Assembly: GCA_018340375.1 (NCBI GenBank)
Contig: JAFFJZ010000004.1
Span: 34,384,001 to 34,448,000, forward strand
Length of the DNA: 64,000 nt
Direction of reading: 5' to 3'
Source: Gonatopus flavifemur
Taxonomy: Eukaryota > Arthropoda > Insecta > Hymenoptera > Dryinidae
How positions within the stretch are numbered: position 1 is the stretch's first letter; each line of letters begins with the position of its first letter. Under the pieces are notes generated by a model that was not told where the DNA came from, made no database searches, and saw only the letters and a program-made list of their open reading frames with translations. Shown here one piece after another: positions 22,180 through 33,227 of the stretch. Made by a program: the position numbers and the translations under genes.

Positions 22180-22392
22180 GGCTACTTTTCAGCTGTCACA
22201 GCTACTCACTTAGCGTTAAAAGCAAGAAATGTAGCTTCCACAGCAAAAATTTCATATCTATCAGAAAACCTATGCAGTCACAGCTACGATTTTTTACTGT
22301 AGTAACTAAGAAATAGCTGTAGGTGTAATTATTTTAGCTATCGCAATGAAAACAAGAGAGCTGAAAAAGTGAGTAGCTGCCACAGCCATTTA
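22180..22392. repeat. Imperfect inverted repeat rich in AGCTAC words
   Basis: GCTGTCACAGCTACTCACTT at the left is answered by AAAGTGAGTAGCTGCCACAG at the right, with a further pair around the centre (CAGTCACAGCTAC / ATAGCTGTAGG). Probable foldback element. Confidence 0.45.
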
Positions 22393-22752
22393 ATTTCTTT
22401 GCGTTCGTTTTTGCGAATACATTTCCATAAGTGACTTTGCATTCAAAAGTTTCTAATAGAATTAAAATTTCAGATAGAATAACATTTTGTGGGATTAAAA
22501 TAACATAATGAAAAATTGCTGGGATTTCCCATCAATTTGTAATCTTATGTCTAATATATCCCCCATTTGATCACAAAAATCAGTTATTCTTGCTGATAAA
22601 TTTCTCTCAGTGTATGCAACACAATGAGAACGATCTGAAAACTATGTTATCCTTGAATGAAACCGGTGTTCCTTAAGTGTGCTGATTGCGTTACATAAGA
22701 CATGTTTTAGAAATCTATCAGGTATTTTTGAAAAAGTCTTACTTGCAAGATA

Positions 22753-22963
22753 CCCGGGTGAAAATGGTGTGTTTAGAACGACACGAAAGGGTAACCAAAA
22801 CAGTGTTTAAGTGTGAAAAGAGCGGTAATTGAAACGTTTCAATGCCTCATTTGTTCCAACATGCGCAAAAAAAATCGAAATTTTGGTAACTGCAAAGTTA
22901 CTTGGAAGCGCCTGATGAGGCTTAGAGAATGACTAGAGAACGACTAGAGTGATTTCTACTAGG
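22753..22963. mobile_element. CCCTGG-family element, degenerate copy E (~211 bp)
   Basis: Left end TA + CCCGGGTGAAAATGG; right end ATTTCTACTAGGG, inverse of a CCCTAGT...AAAT end. The flanks do not match (TA against TT). No tRNA-like module was seen. Confidence 0.45.
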
Positions 22964-23233
22964 GTTTCCGCGTTTCTGGCATCATTCTCAAGTCGCACGG
23001 TGGAAAAAAGACATTTTCAATGGATTTTCTAACAGTTCAAATGAACGGATTTAGAACTTCCTTGATCCTCAATTTGTCACATGGAAGAAATAAATTGCAT
23101 AAGTTCAAAAAATACCGCAAAAACACATTGCTTCATGACAAATTTCATCAGAATTTGGATCAAATTTAATGTAAAAATCTTTCCAAAGTGATAATCATGG
23201 AATCTATGACCAGGATTAATCTTTAGATAAAGG

Positions 23234-23519
23234 CCCAGACAACACACGAAGAATTCTTTTTCCAGAACAGGAATAGAATTCTTCAAAAATTCTTTTCGAG
23301 CTAATGAATTCATATAAGGTTCAGCAAGAATTCAATGTTTTGGACATGAAAGAGTTCTTTGAGAGTACTGGAATAATACTTTCGGTATTCTCAAAAAACC
23401 CGTTAATGTCCTAAACATTTAACTTTTCTAGAACTCCATAGGAATTCATTAGTTCGGAAAGAGTTCTTGAAAAATTCTATTTCTGTTCTTGAAAAAGAAT
23501 TCTTCGTGTGCTATCTGGG
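23234..23519. mobile_element. CCCAGATAACAC-family foldback, copy 1 (286 bp)
   Basis: CCCAGACAACACACGAAGAA at the left, CTTCGTGTGCTATCTGGG at the right; arms of ~130 bp pair along almost the whole length (AATTCTTTTTCCAGAAC / CTTGAAAAAGAATT, GAGTTCTTTGAGAGTACT near the centre). The same family as 28552-28836. Confidence 0.7.
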
Positions 23520-24017
23520 ATTTTCAGTCGTTTATTGATTTCCTGGTGGGTATAAGAAGATGTGAAAAGTAATAACTTCTGACTGGCGAAAATTCTTTAC
23601 AATTTCGTTCCTCAACATCTAAAAACCATGAGGTACCCCACATTGATGTTTAGAGCACAATCTTATACAAAATAATGAGTAATTGGTTGGAACAAGTGAA
23701 CAAAATAGGTACATATGCGCTTTAAAAAATAATTATCATTTCAACCAACTGGTTAGTTGTTTCAACTATGCATGTTGTTTTTCTGACCCACTTATGAGTC
23801 AAAACGACTATCCAGTTAGTTGGAATAATAATTCACCTCATATACTGAGGACCCAATTTCTTAGACTGACAGAAAATTTTCCTTGCCTTCATTGTAATGA
23901 ATCGTTTTTTCAATTGAAGAAATTATAACAAATATATTCTTCCTTGAATTCAAATTCAATGAAATGAATCATTGAAATTGAAATGAATCACAGGGATTTG
24001 TAATCAGTATGATTCTC
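23520..24017. other. No gene; small palindrome near 23690-23835
   Basis: GTTGGAACAAG...CAACTGG / CCAGTTAGTTGGAATAA form a weak inverted repeat. Nothing coding. Confidence 0.35.
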
Positions 24018-24120
24018 TCCCTTTTCTTTTTTTTTTGAAAGTCAACAATTATTCCATCCCCTTTATAGGGGCCCCGGCACGGTCATCCACCGGGGGCGCT
24101 GGAAGGAACCAGTCCGACAC
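24018..24120 (-). repeat. Possible 3' scrap of a retroposon
   Basis: A T-run (24025-24038) adjoins an unusually GC-rich 70-bp patch (GGGGCCCCGGCACGGTC). Read on the minus strand it is GC-rich sequence ending in an A-tract, like the LINE end at 52700-52760. It is too short to identify. Confidence 0.25.
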
Positions 24121-24829
24121 TGATCAGTGCAATTCGATAAAATGTCCTGGAAAGAGCTTTTGAATCATCTCAGACCAATTTTCAAAGTTCCCTTGCTCCA
24201 GAATAATATTATAAGTGTCGATGCAAAATATTATATAATTGTCATATTACGTAATAAATCTCTGAAATGAGATAAGCAAAAAGTAACACAATCTGTTCAG
24301 TGTAACGATCATGAAAATATTTGGGATAGCTGGGATGGCATGCAAATTCTTGTCCATTTCACACTTTATTGGATGAAAGGAGAACACAAGATAGGGTGGC
24401 TGACTAATCTACTGGGTGTTAATTAAAATAAGAAATCGACCTATGCGTTGCGGGTGAGCACAGAAATTAGCAGAGAGCTTGTTATGCGAAGGATGAATTC
24501 GGAGGAGAGTGAGGGAAAGGACAAACGATTTTGCGATATAGGTTGATGGGTGGGACAGGAGCAAATAAACCAGATGTCCGCCCTTTTGTTACCAGTTGCG
24601 TGACACATCGCCCCTTCATATCTCCACATATAGCCTCGTTTTTGAACCGATGCGATACGACGTAATGACGGCTTGGCGCGGCACCGTTGGCGCCTCGTGA
24701 ATGCTCGTTGTATGCTGCTACATGCGTTGGTTAATGCGACTGGCTATTGGATGCACGCTTAATTGCTTTAATTAAAATTCACGCTATGCGCCGGGACGTT
24801 GTCGAAAGAGAACAACAGAGAAAGGGAGA

Positions 24830-24872
<43 letters not shown>

Positions 24873-25429
24873 AGAAAGAGAAAGAGGATGGGTTTACGGA
24901 AAAGGAAAAAAATATACAGTCATACTCATGCTAATATCTGAACCTGTATGGTTTATATGCCTCCATAAAGTCATTTATTTTTTATGATTTTAAAACGGTA
25001 TATACTTTTGAAACAATGTTTGGAATGTTTTCCAGGGTTGGAACAGAAAAGGAATTAACATTTTTTTAACATTACCATAAACATTTCGTAAGGAATTACA
25101 TGCATGTTTTGACCTTTAAAATTCACAACGTAACCAACTGTAATTATTTTGAAGAAGACATTCTTTTCAACCGCAAAATTATAGCAAATGTAGCTGAAGC
25201 ACAAAATGTTTAGAATTTGAATATTCAAGAAATATTCAAATTCGTATAACTCGATTGAGTTATGATGAAGAGTTGAAAAAAGTTCGAACAAAGACTTCTT
25301 TTTGAAATTTGATGTGGTTCTTGATTTGGAATGAATACAATTATTCTGACATCATAACCCCGGCCAGTAATGTTGATGAAGAAGCAGTTTTAGAAGAAGG
25401 TACCATTGGTTCCTCATGAAAATGTCAAT
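24121..25429. other. No gene recognised
   Basis: 24440-24800 is richer in CpG than its surroundings (GGCGCGGCACCG, GGCGCCTCG) and may be unique host DNA. It precedes a GA microsatellite. Short frames here show no domain. Confidence 0.4.
24833..24868. repeat. (GA)18 microsatellite
   Basis: Uninterrupted GA dinucleotides, continuing as an impure AAAGAG tract to 24905. Confidence 0.95.
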
Positions 25430-26889
25430 AATTGAAGGCCCGGATGCAATAAGGGGACTAACGCTCGAAAACACGGAAAACTATCGTCCAAGCCGTGACG
25501 TCACACGCCAAAATCAAGAGTCGGAATTTCAAAAATTGAAAAATACTGGGTGATAGGACTTGAAAAATGAATACAAGTATCTGCTTACCATTTTTTTCTA
25601 GGATCAATAGTTTTCGAGAAAAAAATAGAAACTTCCTATTTTTTCGCACCAAGAATCAATGTTTTTCAATATTAAAGTCGTTCTATTTCGGTCGTTTTTC
25701 GATGTATCGGAATAAACCTTGCGGATTCAGATTCGTAAGACTTCCCCGAAGACAACAGTGTCATGAAAATTCGTAAAATTTGATAGAAAATTATTACATT
25801 TTTAATTCGGAGTGAGAATCACCTTTTTCATTCTTTGCATTAAAAAAATGGTGGAGGAAGTGTGAGCTACAAAAACTTTCAGCGACAAAGTTGTTCGCTA
25901 GTATATGGACAAACTTTGTGGAAATTTTTAGATCAATTGGACTATTAGTTCGTAAAATACAGCGGTTTATTCATTAAAGTGGAACGAAAACTTTTCATGC
26001 TTTTGCGTCGTTTACAGGTTAAGTATTGAAATTCGTGGGAAAAAATGTATTCAATGGATTTCTCATCGTGGGTTTATGTTTTTTGGGTCGGAGAATCCAA
26101 ATATCGGAGAATTTTTGTGAAATTCGTCATCCAATTGTTCATTTATCTATTATGCAATCATATTGTTTATAACAAAAAAATGAATAACGATTTCCACAAA
26201 AATTCTTCGATATTTGGATTCTCCGACCCAAAAAACATAAACTCACGATGAGAAATCCAGTGAATACATTTTTTCCTACGAATTTCAATACTTAACCTGT
26301 AAACGACGCAAAATCATGAAAAGTTTTCGTTCCGCTCTAATGAATAAAAAATCGCTGTATTTTACGAACTAATAGTCCAATCGATCTAAAAATTTCCACA
26401 AAGTTTGTCCATATACTAGCGAGCAACTTTGTCGCTGGAAGTTTTTTGTAGCTCATACTTCCCCGGACACTTTTTTAAAGCAAAGCATGGAAAAAGTGAT
26501 TTTCACTTCGAATTAAAATTTTATCCACTTGTTCTTAATTCTCACAAATTTTCACGATATTGTTGTCTTTGGAAGAGTCTTACGAATCGAAATTCGCAAG
26601 GTTCATTCCCATGCATCGAAAAATGACCGAGTTAGAACGAGTTTAATATTGAAAAACATTGATTCTTGGTGCGAAAAAATAGGAAGTTTCCATTTGTTTT
26701 CTCGAAAACTATCGATCCTAGAAAAAAATGGTAAACAGATACTCATATTCATTTTTCAAGCCCTATCACCAAGTATTTTTCAATTTTCGAAATTCCAACT
26801 TTTGATTTTGACGTGTGACGTCATGGCTTGGACAATAGTTTTCTGTGTTTTCAAGCGTTAGTCCCCTTATTGCATCCGGGCCTTCAATT
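25430..26889. mobile_element. 1.46-kb foldback element with ~700-bp arms
   Basis: AATTGAAGGCCCGGATGCAA at the left is the inverse of the right end (TTGCATCCGGGCCTTCAATT). Matching continues inward through TGACGTCACACG / CGTGTGACGTCA, the ACTATTAGT and TCGGAGAATCC phrases, up to a ~60-bp AT-rich loop near 26130-26190. Arms look ~85-90% alike. It encodes no protein; frames on both strands are mirror images. The target duplication is not resolved. A diverged fragment lies at 6596-6811. Confidence 0.85.
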
Positions 26890-27135
26890 CTATCGAATTT
26901 CAACAAGGTTCCATCATGTTTCAACGTAATTCAAGATCCCATAATTTACGGCAATCAAGTATCTTTCCGAAAATTCGTCAATGAGTTCCGATATTGTTTC
27001 ACAAATTTTATCGAAATTCAACAAGATGCATAATATTTCATCACAATTTAACATCCCATATATTTTGAGGGCAGCAATTATTTCCGTTACATTTCATCCA
27101 TGCGTTTCGATATTGTCCCAGAAATTTCATCGATG
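26890..27135. repeat. Two diverged ~120-bp tandem units
   Basis: TATCGAATTTCAACAAGG (26892) and TATCGAAATTCAACAAGA (27010) open two units that both end with TTTCGATATTGT(T/C)(T/C)C-like text. Confidence 0.5.
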
Positions 27136-27372
27136 TCAAATATATTTTATCATAAAACAGATTATTTTATTAATGAGTGATTTATCATTGTTCCTCATAT
27201 TTCCAGCAGATTCGAAACATTCAATTTTACGTATCGAATGCTTCAAAAAATGTATTACAAACCACATTTTCCAAACACTAAGGGATTAAAGTCAGTGAAG
27301 CGAAATAATAACTCATCCAATAGTATTTGTAAAATGTTTTTTTAAACCGATTAAATTCTACTGTAAAGGACC

Positions 27373-27686
27373 CAAGCAGCAACAGAATTTCAAAATATAT
27401 ACGAGATAGAAACCTCCATAGAATGTACGGATGAGATACGAAGAACATATAACGAACGTTCATAGAATGTTCGAATGACACTGTTTTAAAGATACTTAGA
27501 ACGTACATAGTACATTTGACATGTACGATATTCATTCAATCGACGTTCGATTGACGTACCGTCGTATATTCGATTACATACGTTCGATGAATATGCATAG
27601 CATCTATAAAACGGTCTCATTGGAATGTGCATGAAACATTTTTCAAATATTCGAAGAACGTTCATAGTATATTCTGATGCTGCTTG
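27373..27686. mobile_element. CAAGCAGCAACAGAAT-family inverted-repeat element (314 bp)
   Basis: CAAGCAGCAACAGAATTTC at the left and ATTCTGATGCTGCTTG at the right. The interior is rich in GAACGTTCATAGAATGTTCG-like inverted words. It serves as the empty-site reference for the pogo insertion at 37953. Confidence 0.7.
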
Positions 27687-27916
27687 AGTGTGAAATGGAG
27701 CTTCAATTGATGGAACACTGCGATCAAAAACCATTCCATTCATTGGAATAATATTTGATTGGTTCAAATAAATATTTTACAGATACCACTTATATCACCA
27801 CAGAATATTATTTTGGTCCCAATTACTTTCTTTCCTCAGTGTAGTGTTTCAAGAGTCGGGGTTGAAAAAACGTTGAAAAAACGTGAAATAGGACAATATG
27901 ATTCAATACAACTTCG

Positions 27917-28049
27917 ATTAGGGTGGCCAGATAAAAACCGAGACAGTTTGATCATTGGTTCCGTCTTATAGAATCTGGAATATGAATGGTTAGATACATG
28001 GAAATTATCCAATCATCGACTGACCCGGTTTTTATCTGGCAACCCTAAT
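27917..28049. mobile_element. ~130-bp mini-element with AGGGT(G/T)GCCAGATAAAAACC ends
   Basis: AGGGTGGCCAGATAAAAACC at the left and GGTTTTTATCTGGCAACCCT at the right are inverse with one or two mismatches. No coding. Confidence 0.7.
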
Positions 28050-28117
28050 TTCGAGAAATCACTCAAGCAATTATTAAGGGTCAAAATGACATCACATTGA
28101 CTGCAAATAAGTCATGA

Positions 28118-28858
28118 GGGGTCGTCCATAAACTACGTGTCCGATAAAGGGGGGGGGGAAGAAGGGTTAATATGAAATCCTACGCTGAACTACGTGAAAG
28201 GAGGGTAGGGGTTGGTTCCAAGTTACGTGGTTTTTTAATTATCTTGGAAGAAAATTCCATATAAACATCCAGAACAATGATCAATTTGAATATAAACTGA
28301 ATAGATGTTTGATTGAATCGAATAATTCACTTGATTCAAAAATTTTATTTCAGTAAAACAAATTTTTCATTTCAGCCAATTAAAATTTTATCAGGGTCAT
28401 ATTTGGGTAAAAATTCATTTGATTGAAATGAATTTAGCTGAACGTAAAGAACTACGTTCCCACGTGGGGACAAGTGTTCAGAGAAAATTCATGGTGGTGC
28501 TACATGGGAAGAGGGGGAGGGGTCAAAAAGTCGCAAAAATAAGGCTACTTACCCAGATAACACACGGAGAATTCTTTTTCAAGAGCAAAAATAGAACTCT
28601 TCAAGAATTCTTTTCGAACTAATGAGTTCATATAGAGCTCTGGAGGAGTTCAATCTGTCGGACAGTAACAAGCTCCTTGAGAATATCAGAAGTATTGTTT
28701 GAGTACTCTCAAAGAACTTGTTAATGTCCGACAGATTGAATTCCTCCAGAGCTCTATATGAATTCATTAGTTCTTGAAGAGTTCTTGAAGAGTCTATTCT
28801 TGCTCTTGAAAAAGAATTCTTCGTGTGTTATCTGGGTAGTCTATGGACACGGTCCTGT
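28118..28858. mobile_element. Element with GGGGTCGTCCATAAACTACG ends, carrying a nested foldback
   Basis: GGGGTCGTCCATAAACTACG begins at 28118; a degenerate inverse, GTCTATGGACACGGTCC, ends near 28858. The 285-bp element of the next entry sits just inside the right end. The interior is GA/GGG rich and non-coding. Confidence 0.5.
28552..28836. mobile_element. CCCAGATAACAC-family foldback, copy 2 (285 bp)
   Basis: TA + CCCAGATAACACACGGAGAA at the left, TTCTTCGTGTGTTATCTGGG + TA at the right. The arms (AGAGCTCTGGAGGA, TGTCGGACA) pair nearly to the centre. Confidence 0.85.
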
Positions 28859-28869
28859 CACACAAAATG

Positions 28870-29441
28870 ACTTAAGGTGATACGATCGGCGTGGCAGCAG
28901 CCAAATCGTTTATGATAAAATGCGAAGGAACGCTTCAATTTAATCGTAATATCGTTGTGTCCACAGATAGAAGTATTTCTTTAAATCTACAAATTGTTAG
29001 TTGAATAGGTCGAAATAAATATTTCTTAGGCAGAAATTAATATTTTGTTAGTTTAAACAAACTTATTATTTGCTCCTTATTTCAAAGCATACATTTTTTT
29101 ATATGAAAAAAAATATTTATCCCCGTTAAAAACATATTTATTTCGACCTATCCAACTGAGGATTTATTTTATTCAAAGAAATACTTTTATCTGTGTACAG
29201 CACTCCTACTTGAATCAAAGAAGTACTGTACAGAGCGATATTTTGATTGAGGGGGTACTAGCGGCGTGGCAGCAGCCAAATCGTTCGTGACTATAAAACT
29301 ACGGGTGAACGCTTTAATTGATCCAAAATATCACTTTGTACAGTACTCCTCTGATTCAAGCAGAAGTGCTGTACAGAGCGATATTTTGATAAAATTGAAA
29401 CGTTCGTCCGTAGTTTGTCATAAACGATTTCGCTAGTATCA
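28870..29441. repeat. Two copies of a GCGTGGCAGCAGCCAAATCG foldback family
   Basis: GGCGTGGCAGCAGCCAAATC occurs at about 28891 and 29263. The second copy folds: ACTACGGGTGAACGCTTTAA pairs with the inverse text at 29395-29415, and ACAGTACTCC/TGCTGTACAG flank the centre near 29350. Between the copies, 28990-29200, CTATCCAACTGAG / GTTAGTTGAATAGG and ATTTATTTCGACC / GGTCGAAATAAAT form another inverted pair. Confidence 0.55.
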
Positions 29442-29562
29442 CCCTGGTGAGAATGAAGCGTATACAAAAAGCGAGAAGGAAACGTAAACAAAGCGAAAAA
29501 CGTTTCAACTCCCTCTTTCTGGAGCGTATGATACCCGCTCGCTGGAAAGTCATCAAATCATA

Positions 29563-29810
29563 CACTGTAAAAAAAATTTGTTGAATTCCAAACAAAAATG
29601 CTTGGAAATTTACAAACTTGGTTTGGAAAAATAATTTCCGAACCTTTTTTGTAAATTGCCGAACAAAAGTTTGTAAATTTTCAAAAATCTCCGTGAAATC
29701 ACAAAATTTTTTGAATGTTTACAAACTTTTGTTTGGTAATTTACAAAAAAAGTTTGTGTAAAAAACTGCCAAACTTTTATGGCAGTTTAGGAAGTATATT
29801 TTTTACAGTG
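29563..29810. mobile_element. 248-bp CACTGTAAAAAA element nested in copy C
   Basis: TA + CACTGTAAAAAAAATTTG at the left; ATATTTTTTACAGTG + TA at the right. The interior reiterates TTTACAAACTTTTGTTTGG and its inverse. Removing it with one TA rejoins copy C. Confidence 0.8.
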
Positions 29811-29954
29811 TACGTTCCATGTACGTTTCACAAACTCCCGATCCCGTTTCGCATATGCTTCATGTAACGTAATAGTAGGTTATATGAAGCGTATGCGAGT
29901 CATACCTTTTCTGACTTCAAATGACATCTTTCAGCAATTGATGTCAACGACGAT

Positions 29955-30027
29955 CCATGGCTCAGTGGATAAGACTCTACCATAGTGAAAGTCACCGGTT
30001 CGATTCTCACCACAGGGTTCAATTTTT
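29955..30027 (+). other. tRNA-like Pol III promoter module in copy C
   Basis: TGGCTCAGTGGATAAG (29958-29973) is a strong A box/D arm; GGTTCGATTC (29997-30006) a strong B box; five Ts follow at 30023-30027. The acceptor and anticodon stems do not pair well. The A-B spacing is somewhat short. It sits in the same position relative to the element end as in copy A. Confidence 0.55.
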
Positions 30028-30191
30028 GTGTCTAGATTTCTTGAATTTTTCCCGCTTTCTTTGTTTCAATTCCCGTTTCACATACTCTTTGTATCTTTTC
30101 CATTCAAGCTTAGTATACTTTCCATTAACGTTTCTGTTACCCTTCAGCATACGCTTCGTTTACTTTCTTCTCGCTCCCATTTTCACCAGGG

Positions 30192-30592
30192 CACCTTAAA
30201 TTGAAACATTTGCCCGTAATTTGTGATGAATGTGTTGTCTACTGCCACACCATCGGTATCTCCTTAGACTTTACTTGAATTTGATCTAACGTTTGGTTGA
30301 TTTATCTGTATTATGTCATATACGCGTTAATCGCCAGTAAGATTTGGTGCCAAAAAAGTCACGTTTGTAGTAAACAGGGCTGTAGAGTCGGACCTTCCAT
30401 GTCGTTTACTCCAACTTCGACTCCGACTCCTAACACTGATTTCCATCAAAGAAAATTCTAAAGAAACCAAACGTGGATATGAAATAGGAATTATTCGTGG
30501 TGGAGATTTTTCGACTTGTGTTTCCATGATTTGTTTATTCAGATATTATTGAAGTTTTATTCGCTCAGTACGTTGAGGGTGAAGGGAAAACA
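30192..30592. other. No gene; inverted relic of the GCGTGGCAGC family
   Basis: 30197-30262 read inverted resembles 29263-29330 (GTGTGGCAGTAGAC..., ACGGGCAAATGTTTCAATT). The rest is unassigned. Confidence 0.4.
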
Positions 30593-31135
30593 ATTCCTAG
30601 CAGGGATGGGCAGCCTCAAATAATTTTCGACTCGATTACAGTACCCAAGCAGCAACAGAATTTCAAAGTATATTTTGTATCCGACAGTTGAATGTTACAT
30701 ATATTACTAATTCATTTTTCACTCATATGTAATCTAATTACAAATACGAATATACTCTGTTTTCTTGCAACAGCAGAGTAAAGAATTCATTCAAATTCAT
30801 TCTGTACCTATTTTCCGTTTAAATATAAGACGAGGATGAGATGTCTCTGCAATAGTATAATGACTGCATGAAACTGTGAGCGAAGTTCATACAATAAGAA
30901 TTGTTTATTTTACACATAGTTCCATGACACTCTTAGACATTCGATGTTTCAAATTCGATTGAAATTATAATTTTCTCGGAACATACATTGGTTTTTGTGT
31001 TACAGACTATTTAATTTATGGTAAGAATTCGAAAACGATCAACTAATGAAGAATGGTTAGGGATCACCCTATATGTTGTATATTCATGTTCGTGGCCAAG
31101 TTCAAACCACAATTTATAACCATGTAACCGTATTA

Positions 31136-32422
31136 CCAGGTGTGTAAGTATGAAACCGGAATTTGCCCATAGGTGGCGCTAGATGTCGATGCAGTTACCG
31201 ACACATCACGTCAGCGGTGTCTTGTTATTGTATTGATATCCGACAAAGATTTCCAACTCACAATAACACGAGTTTCATTCAGTAGCATTAGTTTATTAGA
31301 GATAAACATGTCGAGTTTTGTGCCAACAAATTACGATTTGCGGACAGCACTACTTTTCTGTTTTCATCTGAAGAAAACCGCAGCCGAATCGCATCGAATG
31401 CTTGTGGAAGCGTTTGGTGAGCATGCTCTCGGTAACAACACAGTGTTCCGAGTGGTTCAAACGGTTCAAAAGTGGCGATTTTGACGTCAGGAACGAAGAA
31501 CGTGGAAGACCACCGAAAAAATTTGAAGACGCTGACCTCCAAGCCTTGTTGGACGAAGACGACGCTTAAACACAACAACAACTGGCGGATCAGTTAAAGG
31601 TGATCCGAGAAGCCATCTCCCTTCGGTTGAGAGCCATGGGGAAGATACAAAAGGTGGGGAAATGGGTTCCACATGAACTCAACGAGAGACAGCAGGAAAA
31701 CCGCAAAACATCATGCGAAATGCTGCTCGCCAGGTTCCAAAGAAAGTCATTTCTCCATCGAATTGTGACTGGCGATGAAAAGTGGGTATATTTCAAGAAT
31801 CCTAAGCGCAAAAAGTCATGGGTTACTCCGGGTGAACTATCAACATCGACGGCAAGACCAAACCGCTACGGACGAAAGACAATGCTGTGTGTTTGGTGGG
31901 ATCAGAAGGGCGTAATCTACTACGAGCTGCTGACACCTGGAGAAACTGTCAATACTCAACGCTACCGACAACAAATGATCGATTTGGATCGAGTTTTGCG
32001 TGAAAAACGACCAGGATACCAACGAAGACAACACAAGGTGATTTTGCTGCATGACAATGCACCAGCACACAAAGCAAAACAGGTCCAGGAAACGATAGAG
32101 TCGTTCTGTTGGGAGATTCTTCAGCACGCGCCTTACTCGCCGGACCTTGCCCCATCCGATTACTACTTGTTTGTATCAATGGGACACGCACTTGCTGAGC
32201 AGCGCTTTACTTCTCACGAAGGTGTACGAAAATGGCTCGATGACTGGTTTGCCTCAAAAGAGCAACAGTTCTTTTGGCGCTGAATCCACAAATTGCCAGA
32301 AAGATGGGAAAAATGTATAGATAGCGACGGGCAATACTTTGAATAAGTTACTTTGTATCATATCATTACAATAAACGTGTTTTTTCCGTACAAAAATTCC
32401 GGTTTCATACTTACACACCTGG
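31136..32422 (+). mobile_element. mariner element (1287 bp) nested in the hAT element
   Basis: Perfect or near-perfect ~29-bp terminal inverted repeats starting CCAGGTGTGTAAGTATGAAA, with TA on both flanks (31134-31135, 32423-32424). Length and coding are typical of full mariner elements. It inserted after the hAT element, whose duplication brackets it. Confidence 0.95.
31308..32346 (+). pseudogene. mariner transposase, D,D34D, inactivated
   Basis: The natural ATG is at 31308 (MSSFVPTNYDLR). The N-terminal helix-turn-helix covers the first ~110 codons, and the DDE core follows. Catalytic aspartates are in TGDEKW (31774-31776), LHDNAPAH (32053-32055) and SPDLAPSDYYLF (32158-32160), with 34 residues between the last two, the mariner signature. 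Three lesions break it: a frameshift near 31440-31445, TAA at 31567-31569, and TGA at 32281-32283 some 21 codons before the natural end (TAA at 32344-32346). The catalytic residues are intact, so the damage is recent relative to the spread of the family. The enzyme would cut and paste the element at TA sites. Confidence 0.92.
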
Positions 32423-32867
32423 TAATATTCAATTCAAAAATTAAAGATAGACTCTCGTATTATATTGATAGATCGATGAAAGGATATAATTTTTAACACA
32501 ATGTTTATTCCATGATCATGTATTTCGCCACTCTTTTCTCCTCAATATTGAGACATGAAATACAAATTGCCTCATACATCTTCAAAGCGCAAGTACACGT
32601 TTGTATTGTGATCTTTATCTCCTCTCCATTGAAATGGAAATTACAATTAGATTTTGTATTTCAAATTCCTAAATAGTGAAAGTACAATTCTATTTTGTAC
32701 TCGAAAGTAAAGAAAGCCTCGATTGGTGTTGTGGTTGATACTCTAAAAGAGTCAGAGTACAGAGTACAATTATATTTGATGTTCTGTAACAAATTGAGTA
32801 TTGAGTATAATTATACTTTTCACTTTGTATTTGGCGGAGTAAATTCTTGCCCGTCCCTGATTCCTAG

Positions 32868-33077
32868 TAGCATTCTAACGTTCGGAGTATATTATGAACA
32901 TTCATACAACGTACTCGTACATTTGTACATGCTATGCACGATCGTAGAACATTCGAAACGTTTTGGCGCTACTTGAGATGTAACAGAATCCCAACTTGTA
33001 AATAATTTAGTGCTCTATTTCCAACTTTTATGCACGATTCATTCCTTTTATCAACATTGTTCAATAGAGATACATAC
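32868..33077. other. Short AT-rich stretch, no gene
   Basis: CATTCTAACGTTCGGAGTAT recalls CAAGCAGC-family interiors. Nothing coding. Confidence 0.35.
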
Positions 33078-33227
33078 CCGGGTGAAAATTTCCGCCCGCT
33101 GGAAGCGAACTCTGAAACAAATGAAGCGTAAAATATTTCAATTTCCGCTCCTTTCGCGCTTAGATACTTTTTCATTTACTCCTCCGTGTCGCTTCATACC
33201 CTTCTTACGCTCCCATTTTCACTAGGG
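33078..33227. mobile_element. CCCTGG-family element, short copy D (150 bp)
   Basis: TA + CCCGGGTGAAAATTTCCGCC at the left; ACGCTCCCATTTTCACTAGGG + TA at the right (read GAAGCG-type words inverted within). A minimal derivative without a tRNA-like module. Confidence 0.7.

Larger units (their letters stand above)
29442..30191. mobile_element. CCCTGG-family element, copy C (750 bp, with a nested element)
   Basis: Left CCCTGGTGAGAATGAAGCG; right, inverted, CCCTGGTGAAAATGGGAGCG. CA is duplicated on both flanks. Interior words GAAGCGTAT, AAACGTA and GAAGCG recur. A 248-bp TA-flanked element is inserted at 29563-29810, and a tRNA-like module lies at 29955-30027. Confidence 0.8.
30601..32859. mobile_element. 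hAT-type element with 8-bp duplication, split by a mariner (2259 bp)
   Basis: CAGGGATGGGCAGCC at the left and GCCCGTCCCTG at the right, with ATTCCTAG duplicated at 30593-30600 and 32860-32867: the 8-bp duplication and CAGGG ends of hAT elements. Without the mariner it is ~970 bp and non-coding, rich in GTAC/TTTGTA words. A CAAGCAGCAACAGAATTTC phrase at 30648 suggests a partial copy of that family inside. Confidence 0.9.

Noticed and set aside
24747..24941. A small arginine/glutamate-rich protein
   Set aside because: It is translation of the GA microsatellite.
25458..26861. Open frames on both strands
   Set aside because: They are mirror-image products of the foldback arms, with no domain.
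29955..30027. A functional tRNA gene
   Set aside because: A and B boxes are good, but acceptor and anticodon stems do not pair, and similar modules occur inside mobile elements.
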